Assembly (NCBI GenBank): GCA_913055615.1
Contig: CAJXKK010000006.1
Coordinates: 51,330 to 115,329 of the forward strand
DNA length: 64,000 nucleotides
Direction of reading: 5' to 3'
From: an uncultured Ectothiorhodospiraceae bacterium
GTDB lineage: Bacteria; Pseudomonadota; Gammaproteobacteria; XJ16; Halofilaceae
In this document: positions 43,616 to 52,864 of the stretch, in pieces
Layout of the letters: each line of letters begins with the position of its first letter
Position numbering within the stretch: the stretch's first letter is position 1
Position numbers and translations under genes: made by a program
Notes under the pieces: model-generated
Seen by the model: only the letters and a program-made list of their open reading frames with translations
Database searches by the model: none
What the model was told of the DNA's origin: nothing

Positions 43616-45346
43616 ATGCCGACCCCGAGTCACTGCTCACGCGAGCCTGAGGGTGCATCCCGTTGGGCCTTTTCGCTCTCGGCCGCTGTCGTCGTCGCGA
43701 TGGCCGGTCTGGTCTGGTCAGTACCCGCTTTCGCGCAGGAGGCGGGTGCCGATGGCGGTTCGCTCCCGGGCTGGTTATCGATCCTTCCGCCGGTCATCGC
43801 GATCGCCCTGGCGCTGCTGACCCGACGAGTGATTCCTTCACTGGCCGCGGGCATCTGGGTCGGCGCGTGGTTCGCCAATGAACTGAGCCTGTACGGCATC
43901 TGGGCCGGGCTGCTCGACGTATTCGATACCTGGGTCCTGCAGGCGCTCGCGCCGCCGGATGGCAGCACCGGTCATATGTCGATCATCCTGTTCACCATGA
44001 TGATCGGCGGCATGGTCGGGATCATCTACCGCAATGGCGGTGCGCTGGCGATCGTGGAGAAGCTCACGAACTGGGCGAGTAATCGACGGCGTGGCGAAAT
44101 GGCGTCGGCCGGCGTCGGTACGGCGATTTTCTTCGATGACTACGCCTCTTTGCTCGTTACCGGTAATGCGGTTCGGCCGATGACCGATCGCCTGCGCATA
44201 TCGCGGGAGAAGCTCGCGTATTACGTGGACACTTCCTCGGCACCGATCGCGACCCTTGCACTGGTTACCACATGGATCGGCTTCCAGGTGGGGCTGATCG
44301 GCGACGCGACCGGCGACCTGGAGGGTTATGACAAGAGTGCGTACGGCACCTTCCTTGGCGCCATTCCGTACATGTTCTACCCGATACTCGCGTTCATCTT
44401 CATGTGGATGCTGGCGATTACTTCGCGCGATTTCGGCCCCATGGCGCGTGCACAACAGTACGCGCTGGAACACGGCCCGCAGGATGCCCGCGGCGGCGAC
44501 CAGCAATCGGAAGAGGGCCTGGAAGCCAAGGAGGGCATCGCGCACCGGGCGATCAACGCCTGGCTGCCGGTCGCGGTGCTGCTTATCGTGACGATCGTCG
44601 CGCTGTTCGTAACCGGTGAGGGCGACACGGTGGCCGACATCATCGGCAGCGCCGATTCCTTCTCCGCTTTGCTGTGGGGGTCTCTGCTGTCGGTGCTGGT
44701 CGCGGGCATCCTGTCGGTCGGGCAAGGCCTGCTCTCGCTCGGCGAGACCGTCGAGGCATGGTTGGCGGGCATCCGCTCGGTGCTTACCGTGCTGATCATT
44801 CTGACCCTGGCCTGGGCCCTGTCCGCCGTGACGGAAGAGCTGAATGCCGCGGCATTCCTGGCGGACCTGCTGGGTGAAGCGATCCCGACCTGGATCCTGC
44901 CGGCGCTGCTGTTCGTGCTGGCGGCGGCCACCGCATTCGCGACCGGCACGAGCTGGGGCACGATGGGCATCCTGCTGCCGCTCGCCATCCCGCTGACCTG
45001 GGCCATCCTCGGTAACCAGGACATGGCGAACGAATCCGGCATGCTGATCCTGCATGCCAGCGTAGCCTCCATTATTGCCGGCGCCGTGTGGGGCGATCAC
45101 ACCTCACCGATCTCGGATACCACGGTACTGGCGGCGGCGACGTCGCATTGCGGCGTCGCCGAGCACGCCAACACGCAGCTGCCGTACGGGCTGGTCGTGG
45201 GCGGTATCGCGATCGTCCTCGGGCTGTTGCCGGCCGGCTTCGGCGCGCCCTGGTGGGTCGGCATGATCCTGTCCATCGCCGCCCTGTTCGCGGTGGTGTA
45301 CGGCGTGGGGCGCCCGGTGGACGAAGCGCGGCGGAGCGGCGCCTGA
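43616..45346 (+). CDS. NhaC-family antiporter/carrier heading the arginine deiminase operon
   Basis: 576 residues. An apparent signal-like first helix ([20 protein letters not shown], ending PAFAQE) precedes about 11 membrane segments with NhaC/DUF-type signatures: [15 protein letters not shown] (about 177-191), [19 protein letters not shown] and [17 protein letters not shown]. The family moves Na+/H+ or organic anions. It is first of NhaC-arcA-arcB-arcC, at the position usually taken by the arginine/ornithine exchanger ArcD, and no ArcD is seen. It may carry arginine/ornithine or counter ammonia-driven pH change. Confidence 0.85.
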   Translation: MPTPSHCSREPEGASRWAFSLSAAVVVAMAGLVWSVPAFAQEAGADGGSLPGWLSILPPVIAIALALLTRRVIPSLAAGIWVGAWFANELSLYGIWAGLLDVFDTWVLQALAPPDGSTGHMSIILFTMMIGGMVGIIYRNGGALAIVEKLTNWASNRRRGEMASAGVGTAIFFDDYASLLVTGNAVRPMTDRLRISREKLAYYVDTSSAPIATLALVTTWIGFQVGLIGDATGDLEGYDKSAYGTFLGAIPYMFYPILAFIFMWMLAITSRDFGPMARAQQYALEHGPQDARGGDQQSEEGLEAKEGIAHRAINAWLPVAVLLIVTIVALFVTGEGDTVADIIGSADSFSALLWGSLLSVLVAGILSVGQGLLSLGETVEAWLAGIRSVLTVLIILTLAWALSAVTEELNAAAFLADLLGEAIPTWILPALLFVLAAATAFATGTSWGTMGILLPLAIPLTWAILGNQDMANESGMLILHASVASIIAGAVWGDHTSPISDTTVLAAATSHCGVAEHANTQLPYGLVVGGIAIVLGLLPAGFGAPWWVGMILSIAALFAVVYGVGRPVDEARRSGA

Positions 45347-45395
45347 TGGCGCCGCTTGCGCTGTACCAGCGACTGCGCTCGACACGGAGAATTCG

Positions 45396-46628
45396 ATGAC
45401 CGATCAGGCTGCTCCTGGTGTGCATTCCGAGTTTGGCCGCCTGCGCACGGTCATGATCTGTCCGCCCGGCCTGGCGCATCGGCGCCTTACGCCCGCGAAC
45501 TGCGATGAACTGCTGTTCGATGATGTCTACTGGGTCGATCAGGCCCGCAAGGACCACGATCAGTTCCGTTCGGTGCTGGAGCACAACGGCGTCGAGGTGC
45601 TCGATCTGCAGGCGATGCTCGCCGAAACGCTCGAGCAACCGACAGCGCGGAAGTGGATCCTTGACCGCAAGATCACGTGGAATCATGTGGGTGTCGGGAT
45701 GGTTTCCGATCTGCGGGATTACCTGGATGATCTCCCGGCGGCCGAGCTTGCCGATTATCTGATCGGCGGGATCGTCGTGCGCGACCTTCCGTTCGAACCG
45801 TACGGGATGTTCGGGCGCTATCTCGGACCCGATGGCTTCGTGCTGCCGCCGCTGCCGAACACGATTTTCACCCGCGATACGAGCTGCTGGATCTATGGCG
45901 GCGTTACGCTCAACCCGATGCGTTGGCCCGCCCGCCACCAGGAGACCATCCTGACCGCCGCCGTCTATCGTTTCCATTCCCGGTTCCGTGATGCCGATAC
46001 TCGCGTCTGGTGGGGCGATCCGGACGTCGATCATGGTGCCGCGACCCTGGAGGGCGGCGACGTCATGCCGATCGGTCACGGGAACGTGTTGATCGGCATG
46101 GGCGAGCGCTCGACACCGCAGGCGGTCGGGCAGGTTGCGAGCAACCTCTTCCGCCAGGGGGGCGCGCAACGGGTGATCGCGTGCCAGATGCCCAAATCGC
46201 GCGCCGCGATGCACCTCGACACCGTGTTCACTCTGTGCGATCGCGACGTGGCCACGAGCTTTGTCGAAGTGGCGGAGCAGATCCAGTGCATTACCCTGCG
46301 CCCGGGTACCGGGGCGCACCATCTCGATGTCCGTTACGAGGACCGCAGCCTGTTCAATCTCGCGGCGGAGTGTCTGGGTATCGATCGTCTGCGCGTGGTG
46401 CCCACGGGCGGCGATACCTTCGAGCGCGAGCGCGAACAGTGGGACGACGGCAACAACGTGGTCGCCGTCGAGCCTGGTCGTGTCATCGCTTACGACCGGA
46501 ACGAATTCACCAATCGGGCGCTTCGCGAGGCGGGGATCGAGGTACTTGAGATCCCGGGGAGCGAGCTGGGGCGCGGCCGCGGCGGCGGTCACTGCATGAC
46601 CTGCCCCATTGCCCGCGACCCTGTATGA
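45396..46628 (+). CDS. arcA: arginine deiminase
   Basis: 410 residues. It hydrolyses arginine to citrulline and ammonia, the first step of the ATP-yielding deiminase pathway. Nucleophile cysteine C400 lies in GGGHCMTCP; the rest of the triad is in [13 protein letters not shown] (guanidino-binding aspartate) and [11 protein letters not shown] (histidine, about 270). [10 protein letters not shown] is also typical. Second gene of the operon, 49 bp behind the carrier. Ribosome site GGAGAATTCG. Confidence 0.95.
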   Translation: MTDQAAPGVHSEFGRLRTVMICPPGLAHRRLTPANCDELLFDDVYWVDQARKDHDQFRSVLEHNGVEVLDLQAMLAETLEQPTARKWILDRKITWNHVGVGMVSDLRDYLDDLPAAELADYLIGGIVVRDLPFEPYGMFGRYLGPDGFVLPPLPNTIFTRDTSCWIYGGVTLNPMRWPARHQETILTAAVYRFHSRFRDADTRVWWGDPDVDHGAATLEGGDVMPIGHGNVLIGMGERSTPQAVGQVASNLFRQGGAQRVIACQMPKSRAAMHLDTVFTLCDRDVATSFVEVAEQIQCITLRPGTGAHHLDVRYEDRSLFNLAAECLGIDRLRVVPTGGDTFEREREQWDDGNNVVAVEPGRVIAYDRNEFTNRALREAGIEVLEIPGSELGRGRGGGHCMTCPIARDPV

Positions 46629-46661
46629 GCGCGGGATTGACCGAAATCGAGGTGGTTGTCC

Positions 46662-47663
46662 ATGCCCTATAACCTGCACAACCGGAATTTCCTGACCCTG
46701 AAGGATTTCTCGGCCCAGGAAATCGCCTTCCTGCTGAAAATGGCGGCTGAACTCAAGTCGGCGAAGTACGCCGGCACGGAACAGCCCCGCCTGACCGGCA
46801 AGCATATCGCTCTGATCTTCGAGAAAAACTCGACGCGGACCCGTATCGGCTTCGAGATCGCGGCCGCCGATCAGGGCATGCATGCGACCTATCTTGGGCC
46901 CAGCGGTACCCACCTTGGCCACAAGGAGACCGCGAAAGACACCGCACGGGTGCTCGACCGGATCTATGATGCCATCGAGTATCGCGGCTTCAGCCAGACC
47001 ACCGTCCAGACCCTGGCGGACTACGCGAGTGTGCCTGTCTACAACGGCCTCACCGATGAGTTCCACCCGACCCAGATCCTTGCCGACTTCCTGACGATGC
47101 AGGAGCATACCGGCCGGCGGCTGCCGGACATTTCATGTTGTTTTGTCGGTGATACCGGCAGCAATATGGGCGATTCCCTGCTGATCGGCGCCGCGAAGAT
47201 GGGCATGGATGTCCGGCTGCTGGGGCCGAAGGAGACCTGGCCCGCGCAGGATGTGATGGATTACGCCCGCGGGCTTTCGGAACACAGCGGTGCGCGGATC
47301 ACCGTGACCGACGATATCGGCGAAGCGGTCACGGGCGTCGATTTCGTTTACACGGATGTATGGCTGTCGATGGGCGATCCGGAGAGCGAATGGGAGCGGC
47401 GGATCGAACTGATGAAACCGTACCAGGTCGACCGCGCGATGATGGACAGGACCGGGAACCCGGCGACGAAGTTCCTCCACTGCCTGCCGGCCTTCCACAA
47501 TGCGGAGACGGAAATCGGTGCGAACATCAGCAAACAGTTCGGCATGGATGCGATGGAGGTGACCGAGGAAGTGTTCGAATCCGAAGCGTCGGTCGTGTTC
47601 GACCAGGCAGAGAATCGCATGCACACGATCAAGGCGGTGCTCGTCGCCACCATCGGGACTTGA
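46662..47663 (+). CDS. arcB: ornithine carbamoyltransferase, catabolic
   Basis: 333 residues. Carbamoyl phosphate loop NSTRTR (about 56-61), HPTQ (about 131-134) and ornithine loop FLHCLPAFH (about 269-277), with SMG near 235 for ornithine binding. In this operon it cleaves citrulline to ornithine and carbamoyl phosphate. The size and KETAKDTARVLDRIYD stretch match catabolic ArcB/ArgI-type enzymes. ATG 46662, preceded by GAGGTGG, is preferred over TTG 46656. Confidence 0.94.
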   Translation: MPYNLHNRNFLTLKDFSAQEIAFLLKMAAELKSAKYAGTEQPRLTGKHIALIFEKNSTRTRIGFEIAAADQGMHATYLGPSGTHLGHKETAKDTARVLDRIYDAIEYRGFSQTTVQTLADYASVPVYNGLTDEFHPTQILADFLTMQEHTGRRLPDISCCFVGDTGSNMGDSLLIGAAKMGMDVRLLGPKETWPAQDVMDYARGLSEHSGARITVTDDIGEAVTGVDFVYTDVWLSMGDPESEWERRIELMKPYQVDRAMMDRTGNPATKFLHCLPAFHNAETEIGANISKQFGMDAMEVTEEVFESEASVVFDQAENRMHTIKAVLVATIGT

Positions 47664-47669
47664 CGGATC

Positions 47670-48599
47670 ATGCGGATCGTCATCGCACTGGGAGGCAACG
47701 CGCTGCTGCGCCGCGGCGAACCGCTGGAGGCGGAACTTCAGCAGCGCAATATCGAAGTGGCGGCGCAGGCCATCGCGCCGCTCGCAGGCGAGCACGAACT
47801 CGTGATCACCCACGGCAACGGCCCGCAGGTTGGCCTGCTCGCGCTGCAGTCGGCGGCCTACAAGGACGTCAAACAGTACCCGCTGGACGTCCTCGGTGCG
47901 GAGAGCGAGGGCATGATCGGGTACATGCTGGAGCAGGCATTCGCCAATGAACTCGAGCAACGGGATGTCGCCACGCTGCTGACCCGCATCGAGGTGGATG
48001 AAGACGATCTGGCGTTCGACCACCCGACCAAGCCGATCGGCCCGGTCTATGAAGAGTCGGTCGCGCGCGAGCTTGCGGTGCAGCGTGGGTGGTCGGTGGA
48101 GCCCGATGGCGACGGCTTCCGGCGCGTCGTCCCGTCTCCGCGCCCTCGTCGGATCGTCGAGATCAATACGATCCGTACCCTCGTCAATGCCGGCGTGCTC
48201 GTGGTCTGTGCGGGCGGCGGCGGTATCCCGGTCATCCGCGTTCCCTCTGGCGATATCGTCGGTATCGAGGCCGTGATCGACAAGGATCATGCGGCGGGGC
48301 TCCTCGCGCGGCAGCTCAAGGCCGATGCGTTTGTGATGCTCACGGATGTCGATGCGGTGTACACCGACTGGAACACGCCGGAGCAGCGAGCCATCGCGAG
48401 CGCATCGCCGGATGAACTGCGGCGGCTTGAATTGCCGGCCGGTTCGATGGGACCCAAAGTGGCAGCGGCCTGCGAGTTCGTTGAGGGTGGCGGTTCGTTC
48501 GGCGCTATCGGTCGGCTCGACGATGCCGCCGGACTTGTCGATGGAACCGCCGGCACCCGGGTCGAGCGCTCCGGCGAGGGCCTGCGTTACCGGTCGTGA
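47670..48599 (+). CDS. arcC: carbamate kinase
   Basis: 309 residues. It converts carbamoyl phosphate and ADP to ATP, carbamate and then CO2 and ammonia. Amino-acid kinase fold: IVIALGGNALLRRGE (residues 3-17), THGNGPQVGLLALQ (about 47-60), CAGGGGIPV (about 179-187), IDKDHAAGLLA and LTDVDAVY. It begins 6 bp after arcB, and is the last biosynthetic step of the operon. Confidence 0.95.
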   Translation: MRIVIALGGNALLRRGEPLEAELQQRNIEVAAQAIAPLAGEHELVITHGNGPQVGLLALQSAAYKDVKQYPLDVLGAESEGMIGYMLEQAFANELEQRDVATLLTRIEVDEDDLAFDHPTKPIGPVYEESVARELAVQRGWSVEPDGDGFRRVVPSPRPRRIVEINTIRTLVNAGVLVVCAGGGGIPVIRVPSGDIVGIEAVIDKDHAAGLLARQLKADAFVMLTDVDAVYTDWNTPEQRAIASASPDELRRLELPAGSMGPKVAAACEFVEGGGSFGAIGRLDDAAGLVDGTAGTRVERSGEGLRYRS

Positions 48600-48657
48600 C
48601 GGTACGATTGCGATATATGCCGAGACGTCGATACTCGTCGGGTGTCTATCGGTTGGC

Positions 48658-48671
48658 CTGATCAGGGTCAA
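48658..48671 (+). promoter_or_regulatory. near-consensus FNR/ANR box before the usp gene
   Basis: CTGATCAGGGTCAA matches TTGAT-N4-ATCAA at eight of ten fixed positions and shares the CAGG spacer of the perfect box at 43533. It lies about 92 bp before the usp ATG. Anaerobically induced Usp proteins under ANR are known in Pseudomonas. Confidence 0.5.
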
Positions 48672-48762
48672 GTCACGTGATGGACCGGTGTGTATAGCGA
48701 ACACAGGGATGGTATCCCTTGCCCCGGGCTGTGGGGTGGACTTGAATGCCAGGAGAGACGGA

Positions 48763-49620
48763 ATGGCCCTGAAAAATATTCTGTTGCATATAGACGGTAC
48801 CCGCGCCTGTGCGGCGCGCGAAGATGCGGCGATTGCACTTGCCCTGGAGCACGAGGCCCATCTCACAGGGCTCTACTGCATTGGTGAGATCCACATCGAG
48901 GGCTGGGCCGAGTGGCCGGTAGATCTGATCGAGGAACAAAAGAGGAAAGCCGCCGAGTATGCCGAGACGGCACTCGCGCGGTTTCGCGAGAAAGCGGAGC
49001 GTGCCCGTATCGGTCACGAAACCCGAAGTGTTCATGTCTATGTGAACCGAATCGGGGAACAGGTCGCCCTGCATGCGCGGTACTCGGATCTGGCGATTCT
49101 CGGCCAGAATGACCCGGACGAAATGGCGGCTGGCGGTCCGCGGATCGTCGAGGATGTGCTGTTTTCTTCGGGCCGTCCGGTTCTGGTGATTCCCTATATC
49201 GGTACCCCGGGCGGAGGGGGCAACCAAGATCTGGATTTCGGGCACAACGTGATGGTGGCCTGGGATGCCGGCCGTGAGTCGGCGCGGGCGGTCAACGACG
49301 CGATGCCGATGCTCGAACGGGCGCGTCGGGCCGAGGTCGTCGCGGTCAATCCGGAGACGGGGCTTCGGGATCATGGCGATGAACCGGGAGCCGATATCGC
49401 GCTGCATCTGTCACGTCATGACATCAACGTAGAGGTCAAAGTGGTCGAGGCACGCGATATGGGCACGGCGGATACGATCCTGTCGCGGATAGCCGACCGT
49501 GGCTGTGATCTGCTGGTCATGGGCGGCTATGGCCATGGCCGGATGCGCGAGCTGGTCCTCGGCGGCGTCACGCGGCGCATCCTCAAGCACATGACCGTGC
49601 CGGTGTTGATGAGTCATTGA
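48763..49620 (+). CDS. universal stress protein, tandem domain
   Basis: 285 residues with two Usp domains (about 1-145 and 160-285). The second ends in MGGYGHGRMRELVLGGVTRR, the full ATP-binding G-x2-G-x9-G pattern. ATG 48763 follows AGGAGAGACGGA, a strong ribosome site; longer upstream frame is arcC shadow. It follows arcC by 163 bp with its own likely promoter and may support survival when arginine fermentation runs. Convergent with the diaminoacid operon. Confidence 0.88.
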   Translation: MALKNILLHIDGTRACAAREDAAIALALEHEAHLTGLYCIGEIHIEGWAEWPVDLIEEQKRKAAEYAETALARFREKAERARIGHETRSVHVYVNRIGEQVALHARYSDLAILGQNDPDEMAAGGPRIVEDVLFSSGRPVLVIPYIGTPGGGGNQDLDFGHNVMVAWDAGRESARAVNDAMPMLERARRAEVVAVNPETGLRDHGDEPGADIALHLSRHDINVEVKVVEARDMGTADTILSRIADRGCDLLVMGGYGHGRMRELVLGGVTRRILKHMTVPVLMSH

Positions 49621-49729
49621 TCGGGGAGGCCAGCCGCCGGTTGCGCCGCCATCTCGATGTATTGAGGATCGCTTTCATCAATCGAGCCTACGTGAACCGG
49701 TAACGCCCGGTCACCAGGCCCGGTCGCAT

Positions 49730-50497
49730 TCACACGGAAAACAGCGAGCCTGGAGCGCGGCCATGGTCGCGGATCCCGGCCAGCCGGAGCATATGCCAGG
49801 CGAGGGCCTGGTTGCTGGAGATGACCGGTCGCTCCAGCCGCGCCTCGGCGTCCGCCAGCACATCGATCGTGCGCGCGTTCGTGCAGGAGACGATCACGCC
49901 GTCGCAGGGCGCCGCCCGGCCCACGCGCAGGATCGCCTCGAGGATGGAGGCGGGCCGGATCCGGGCGACCGTATGCTCTTCCGACTGTTCGAATGAACCG
50001 ATGGTGCTCAGGGTCAGGCCATCCGCCTCCAGCGCATTCCGTACTTCGGCTGAGACCGCCGCGATGTAGGGACTGACAAACGCCGGCCGCTGGATGCCCA
50101 ACGCATGGCAGGCGACCTTCAGCGCCGTAAGCGGATCGGTGACCCCGCAATCGCCGAACCTTCCGGGATAATCCTCCGGACGGGCCTCACGGATCGAGCT
50201 GGCGACGTTCTCGGGACCGATGAGCGTGGCCCCCGAGGTACAGGCGTAGCCGACCACATCCATCGGGGCGGCCGGTGGCAGCAGGCGCGCGGCGTCGGGA
50301 ATACGTGCAGCCATCTCCTGCAGGCTGTCCGCCGTCGCCTCGGTGCCGCTGCGCACGCGCGTGCAATACACTGCGACACCGTCCTGGTCGATCAGGCGCC
50401 GGAATTCGGTCTCGACGGTCTCATCCACGTGCAGCGCGATCAGCCCGAGCCGGGCACGGTAGCCGGCACCGTCGTCGAGTTCATAATCCAGTCGCAT
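49730..50497 (-). CDS. Asp/Glu racemase-superfamily protein (maleate isomerase/EutA-like)
   Basis: 255 residues. Two-cysteine active site: C86 in VGYACTSGA and C205 in VSCTNAR, as in maleate cis-trans isomerase, arylmalonate decarboxylase and EutA of hydroxyectoine use. It has SPYIAAV and VTDPLTALKVA typical of the maleate isomerase branch. Last gene of a four-gene leftward operon; 28 bp from the M24 gene. A racemase or isomerase step for the diaminoacid product is inferred. Confidence 0.8.
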   Translation of the reverse strand: MRLDYELDDGAGYRARLGLIALHVDETVETEFRRLIDQDGVAVYCTRVRSGTEATADSLQEMAARIPDAARLLPPAAPMDVVGYACTSGATLIGPENVASSIREARPEDYPGRFGDCGVTDPLTALKVACHALGIQRPAFVSPYIAAVSAEVRNALEADGLTLSTIGSFEQSEEHTVARIRPASILEAILRVGRAAPCDGVIVSCTNARTIDVLADAEARLERPVISSNQALAWHMLRLAGIRDHGRAPGSLFSV

Positions 50498-50525
50498 AAC
50501 GGTCCGGCTCCGGGGTGTTTGCGGG

Positions 50526-51701
50526 TCAGTCGATGACCGGCAATTCGGGCGGTGCCCGTCTGGAGAGGAGTTCGGCGCCGCCTGCGCGGATCACGATGTC
50601 CTCCTCGTGCACCATGCTGCGGCCCGGGCCGATCGCGAGGCCGGGTTCGAGCGTGAGCACCATGCCGGGCTGCAGTACCGTATGGTCTTCCGGCGTATGC
50701 GATGGCCACTCGGTAAGCTGCATTCCCAGTCCGTGGCCGAGACGCCCGACATTGCCGCACTCGTAGCCATCGGCGACGATGACAGCGCGCATCGCCCCGA
50801 ACAGGTCCGAACAGGTCGCACCCGGGCGGGCCGCGGCCTGACCGGCATCGGTGGCGCGGTAGAGCGTGTCGTAGGCGCGGCGGCTGTCGTCGTCGGCATG
50901 GCCGATTGCCCAGTTGCGGTCGAAGTCGCAGAAGTAGCCGTCGAACAGCGCGCCCGTGTCCATCATCAGGATATCGCCATCGCTGAGCGGGTCCTCGCCT
51001 GGCGGGGTGATGACGTCCTCGTAACCGCCAGGGGCCGATGCGCCCACCAGATACGGGACGTTGTCCGCGCCATTGCGCAGCAGGGCCAGCCTGAAGGCGC
51101 GGAACGTCTCCGTCAGCGGCTGCCCGGGCGCGGCGAATCGCGGGACCTCGGCAAAGGCGTTGGAAGCGATTGCGCAGATATGCGCGATCTTCGCGATCTC
51201 GCGTTGCGATTTGACCATGCGCAGTTCGCGGAGCAGGGCGCCGGCATCGACGAATTCCGCCACTGCTGGCAGATGGTCCTGGAGCTGGCGGTAGTCATTG
51301 AGGGTCATGCGCAGCATGGTCTCGGGGCCCATCGGCAGACCGATGCGCCCGGTGGCCGCACCGGCATCGCGCAGTGCCCCGGCCAGTTGCGTAACGCCCT
51401 CATCGCCGGGCTGGGGCGACGGCCAGGTGCGGATGTCGTCGATCCAGGTACGCGCCATGAGCGGCGCGCCGATCCCCGGGATCACGGCGATCGGCCTGCC
51501 GTCGCGCGGGACCACCAGAAACCAGGGACGGGTCGGGCTCTGCCAGAACTCGGTCAGGAAACCGCTGAACCAGCGGACCTCCGGTTCGGTGGTCAGGAGC
51601 AGCGCGTCGAATCCGGCCGCGGCCATGCCGCGCTGCGCCCGTTCCAGACGATCCTCGAATTCGCAGCGCGGCAGGCCGCGCTCGGGAGCGGCCGCCTTCA
51701 T
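50526..51701 (-). CDS. M24 metallopeptidase-family hydrolase (ectoine hydrolase/Xaa-Pro-like)
   Basis: 391 residues. N-terminal creatinase-like domain (about 15-160) and a C-terminal pita-bread domain with the whole dimetal ligand set: aspartates in MMDTGALFDGY and CDFDRNW, histidine in LGHGLGMQ, glutamates in LTLEPG and VHEEDIVI. The family includes aminopeptidase P, creatinase and DoeA/EutD ectoine hydrolase, which has this length. The neighbours favour a ring- or amide-opening role over peptidase. Its ATG overlaps the M20 gene by 4 bp. Confidence 0.82.
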   Translation of the reverse strand: MKAAAPERGLPRCEFEDRLERAQRGMAAAGFDALLLTTEPEVRWFSGFLTEFWQSPTRPWFLVVPRDGRPIAVIPGIGAPLMARTWIDDIRTWPSPQPGDEGVTQLAGALRDAGAATGRIGLPMGPETMLRMTLNDYRQLQDHLPAVAEFVDAGALLRELRMVKSQREIAKIAHICAIASNAFAEVPRFAAPGQPLTETFRAFRLALLRNGADNVPYLVGASAPGGYEDVITPPGEDPLSDGDILMMDTGALFDGYFCDFDRNWAIGHADDDSRRAYDTLYRATDAGQAAARPGATCSDLFGAMRAVIVADGYECGNVGRLGHGLGMQLTEWPSHTPEDHTVLQPGMVLTLEPGLAIGPGRSMVHEEDIVIRAGGAELLSRRAPPELPVID

Positions 51702-52864
51702 GACGGTAACCGCGCGCGCGCGAGCCGGGTCCAGTACTCAATGCCCCAGGGCAGGGTGGTGTCGTTGAAGTCATAGCGCGGGTTGTGCAGGGGCGCGCCA
51801 TACGGGCCTTCGGTGCCATTGCCGAGGAGCATGAAGCAGCCCGGTCGATGGCGCAGAAAGCGCGCGAAATCCTCGGAGAACCCCATCGGGGCGTGGGTGT
51901 CGTCGACCGTGGACCCATCGATGCCGCGGGCTGCATCGGCGCTCAGGCGGACCTCGGGGGTCGTATTGATGGTCGGTTCGAACTCGCGTTCGTAGTGCAG
52001 CCACGCGCTGGCGCCATGCGCCGTCGCGATACCCTCGACCAGGGCGCGCATGCGCCGCTCGATGGTGGCGCTGACCGCGTCGACGTAGCCGCGCGTATCG
52101 CCGCGGAGGGTCGCGTGGCCGGGCAGGATGTTGCGGGCGCCGTCGGTGATGAACTCGGTCACCGAGACCACGCCGAAATCCCCCGGCGACAGCGCACGGG
52201 AAACGATCGTCTGCAGCGCGAGTACGATCTCCGAGCCGGTGACGAGGGGGTCGACCGCATGCTGGGGGCTGGAGGCGTGCCCGCCGCGCCCCTCGATCTC
52301 GATCGTGAAGACCTCCTCGAAAGCGGTGAAGGCGCCGGTGCGCGTGGCGAAGGTACCGACCGGCAAGCCGGGGAGGTTGTGCAGGCCGAAGATCGCGTCC
52401 ATGGGGAAGCGCTCGAACAGCCCATCGTCGATCATCGCCTGGGCGCCGCGGCCGTTCTCCTCGTCCGGCTGGAATACGAAGTGCACCGTGCCGTCGAAGC
52501 CGCCTTTCGCCGCCAGGGCCTGGGCCGCGCCCAGCAGCATGGTGGCGTGGCCGTCGTGGCCGCAGCCGTGGAACTTCCCTTCGATGATCGAGCGGTGGGC
52601 GCAATCGTTGCGTTCCGTGATCGGCAGCGCATCCATGTCCGCGCGCAGGCCGATCGCGGCCATGCCTCGACCGCACTGAAGCGTGGCAACTACGCCACTG
52701 CCGCCGACGCCGGTCGTCACCGCGAGGCCCGCGGCCCGCAGCCGCTCCGCCAGTGCCGCCGCGGTCGCGGATACCTCGAATCCGGTCTCCGGTTCGCGAT
52801 GCAGGGCGTGGCGCAGCGATTCCAGTGCCTGCAGATCGACCCGTGGAGTCGGCACCCCGCTCAT
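51698..52864 (-). CDS. M20 amidohydrolase (DoeB2-like deacylase candidate)
   Basis: 388 residues. M20D features: LRADMDALPI, KFHGCGHDGHATMLL (metal cysteine and histidines, about 99-113), FQPDEENGRGAQAM (catalytic glutamates) and GLHNLPG, then GGHASSPQHAVDP in the dimerisation domain. The family hydrolyses N-acyl amino acids; one member, DoeB2, deacetylates N2-acetyl-diaminobutyrate in ectoine breakdown. 4-bp overlaps with both flanking genes show translational coupling. Substrate inferred from context only. Confidence 0.84.
   Translation of the reverse strand: MSGVPTPRVDLQALESLRHALHREPETGFEVSATAAALAERLRAAGLAVTTGVGGSGVVATLQCGRGMAAIGLRADMDALPITERNDCAHRSIIEGKFHGCGHDGHATMLLGAAQALAAKGGFDGTVHFVFQPDEENGRGAQAMIDDGLFERFPMDAIFGLHNLPGLPVGTFATRTGAFTAFEEVFTIEIEGRGGHASSPQHAVDPLVTGSEIVLALQTIVSRALSPGDFGVVSVTEFITDGARNILPGHATLRGDTRGYVDAVSATIERRMRALVEGIATAHGASAWLHYEREFEPTINTTPEVRLSADAARGIDGSTVDDTHAPMGFSEDFARFLRHRPGCFMLLGNGTEGPYGAPLHNPRYDFNDTTLPWGIEYWTRLARARLPS

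Noticed and set aside
45072..47108. Very long minus-strand open frame (678 codons) opposite arcA/arcB
   Set aside because: It is the shadow of two well-supported genes on the plus strand; its composition is arginine, histidine and glutamate-rich with no family signature.
50526..51701. Naming the M24 gene doeA
   Set aside because: The metal-binding set and the length agree, but the N-terminal domain is not clearly that of DoeA, so the name would be too strong; kept as a candidate.
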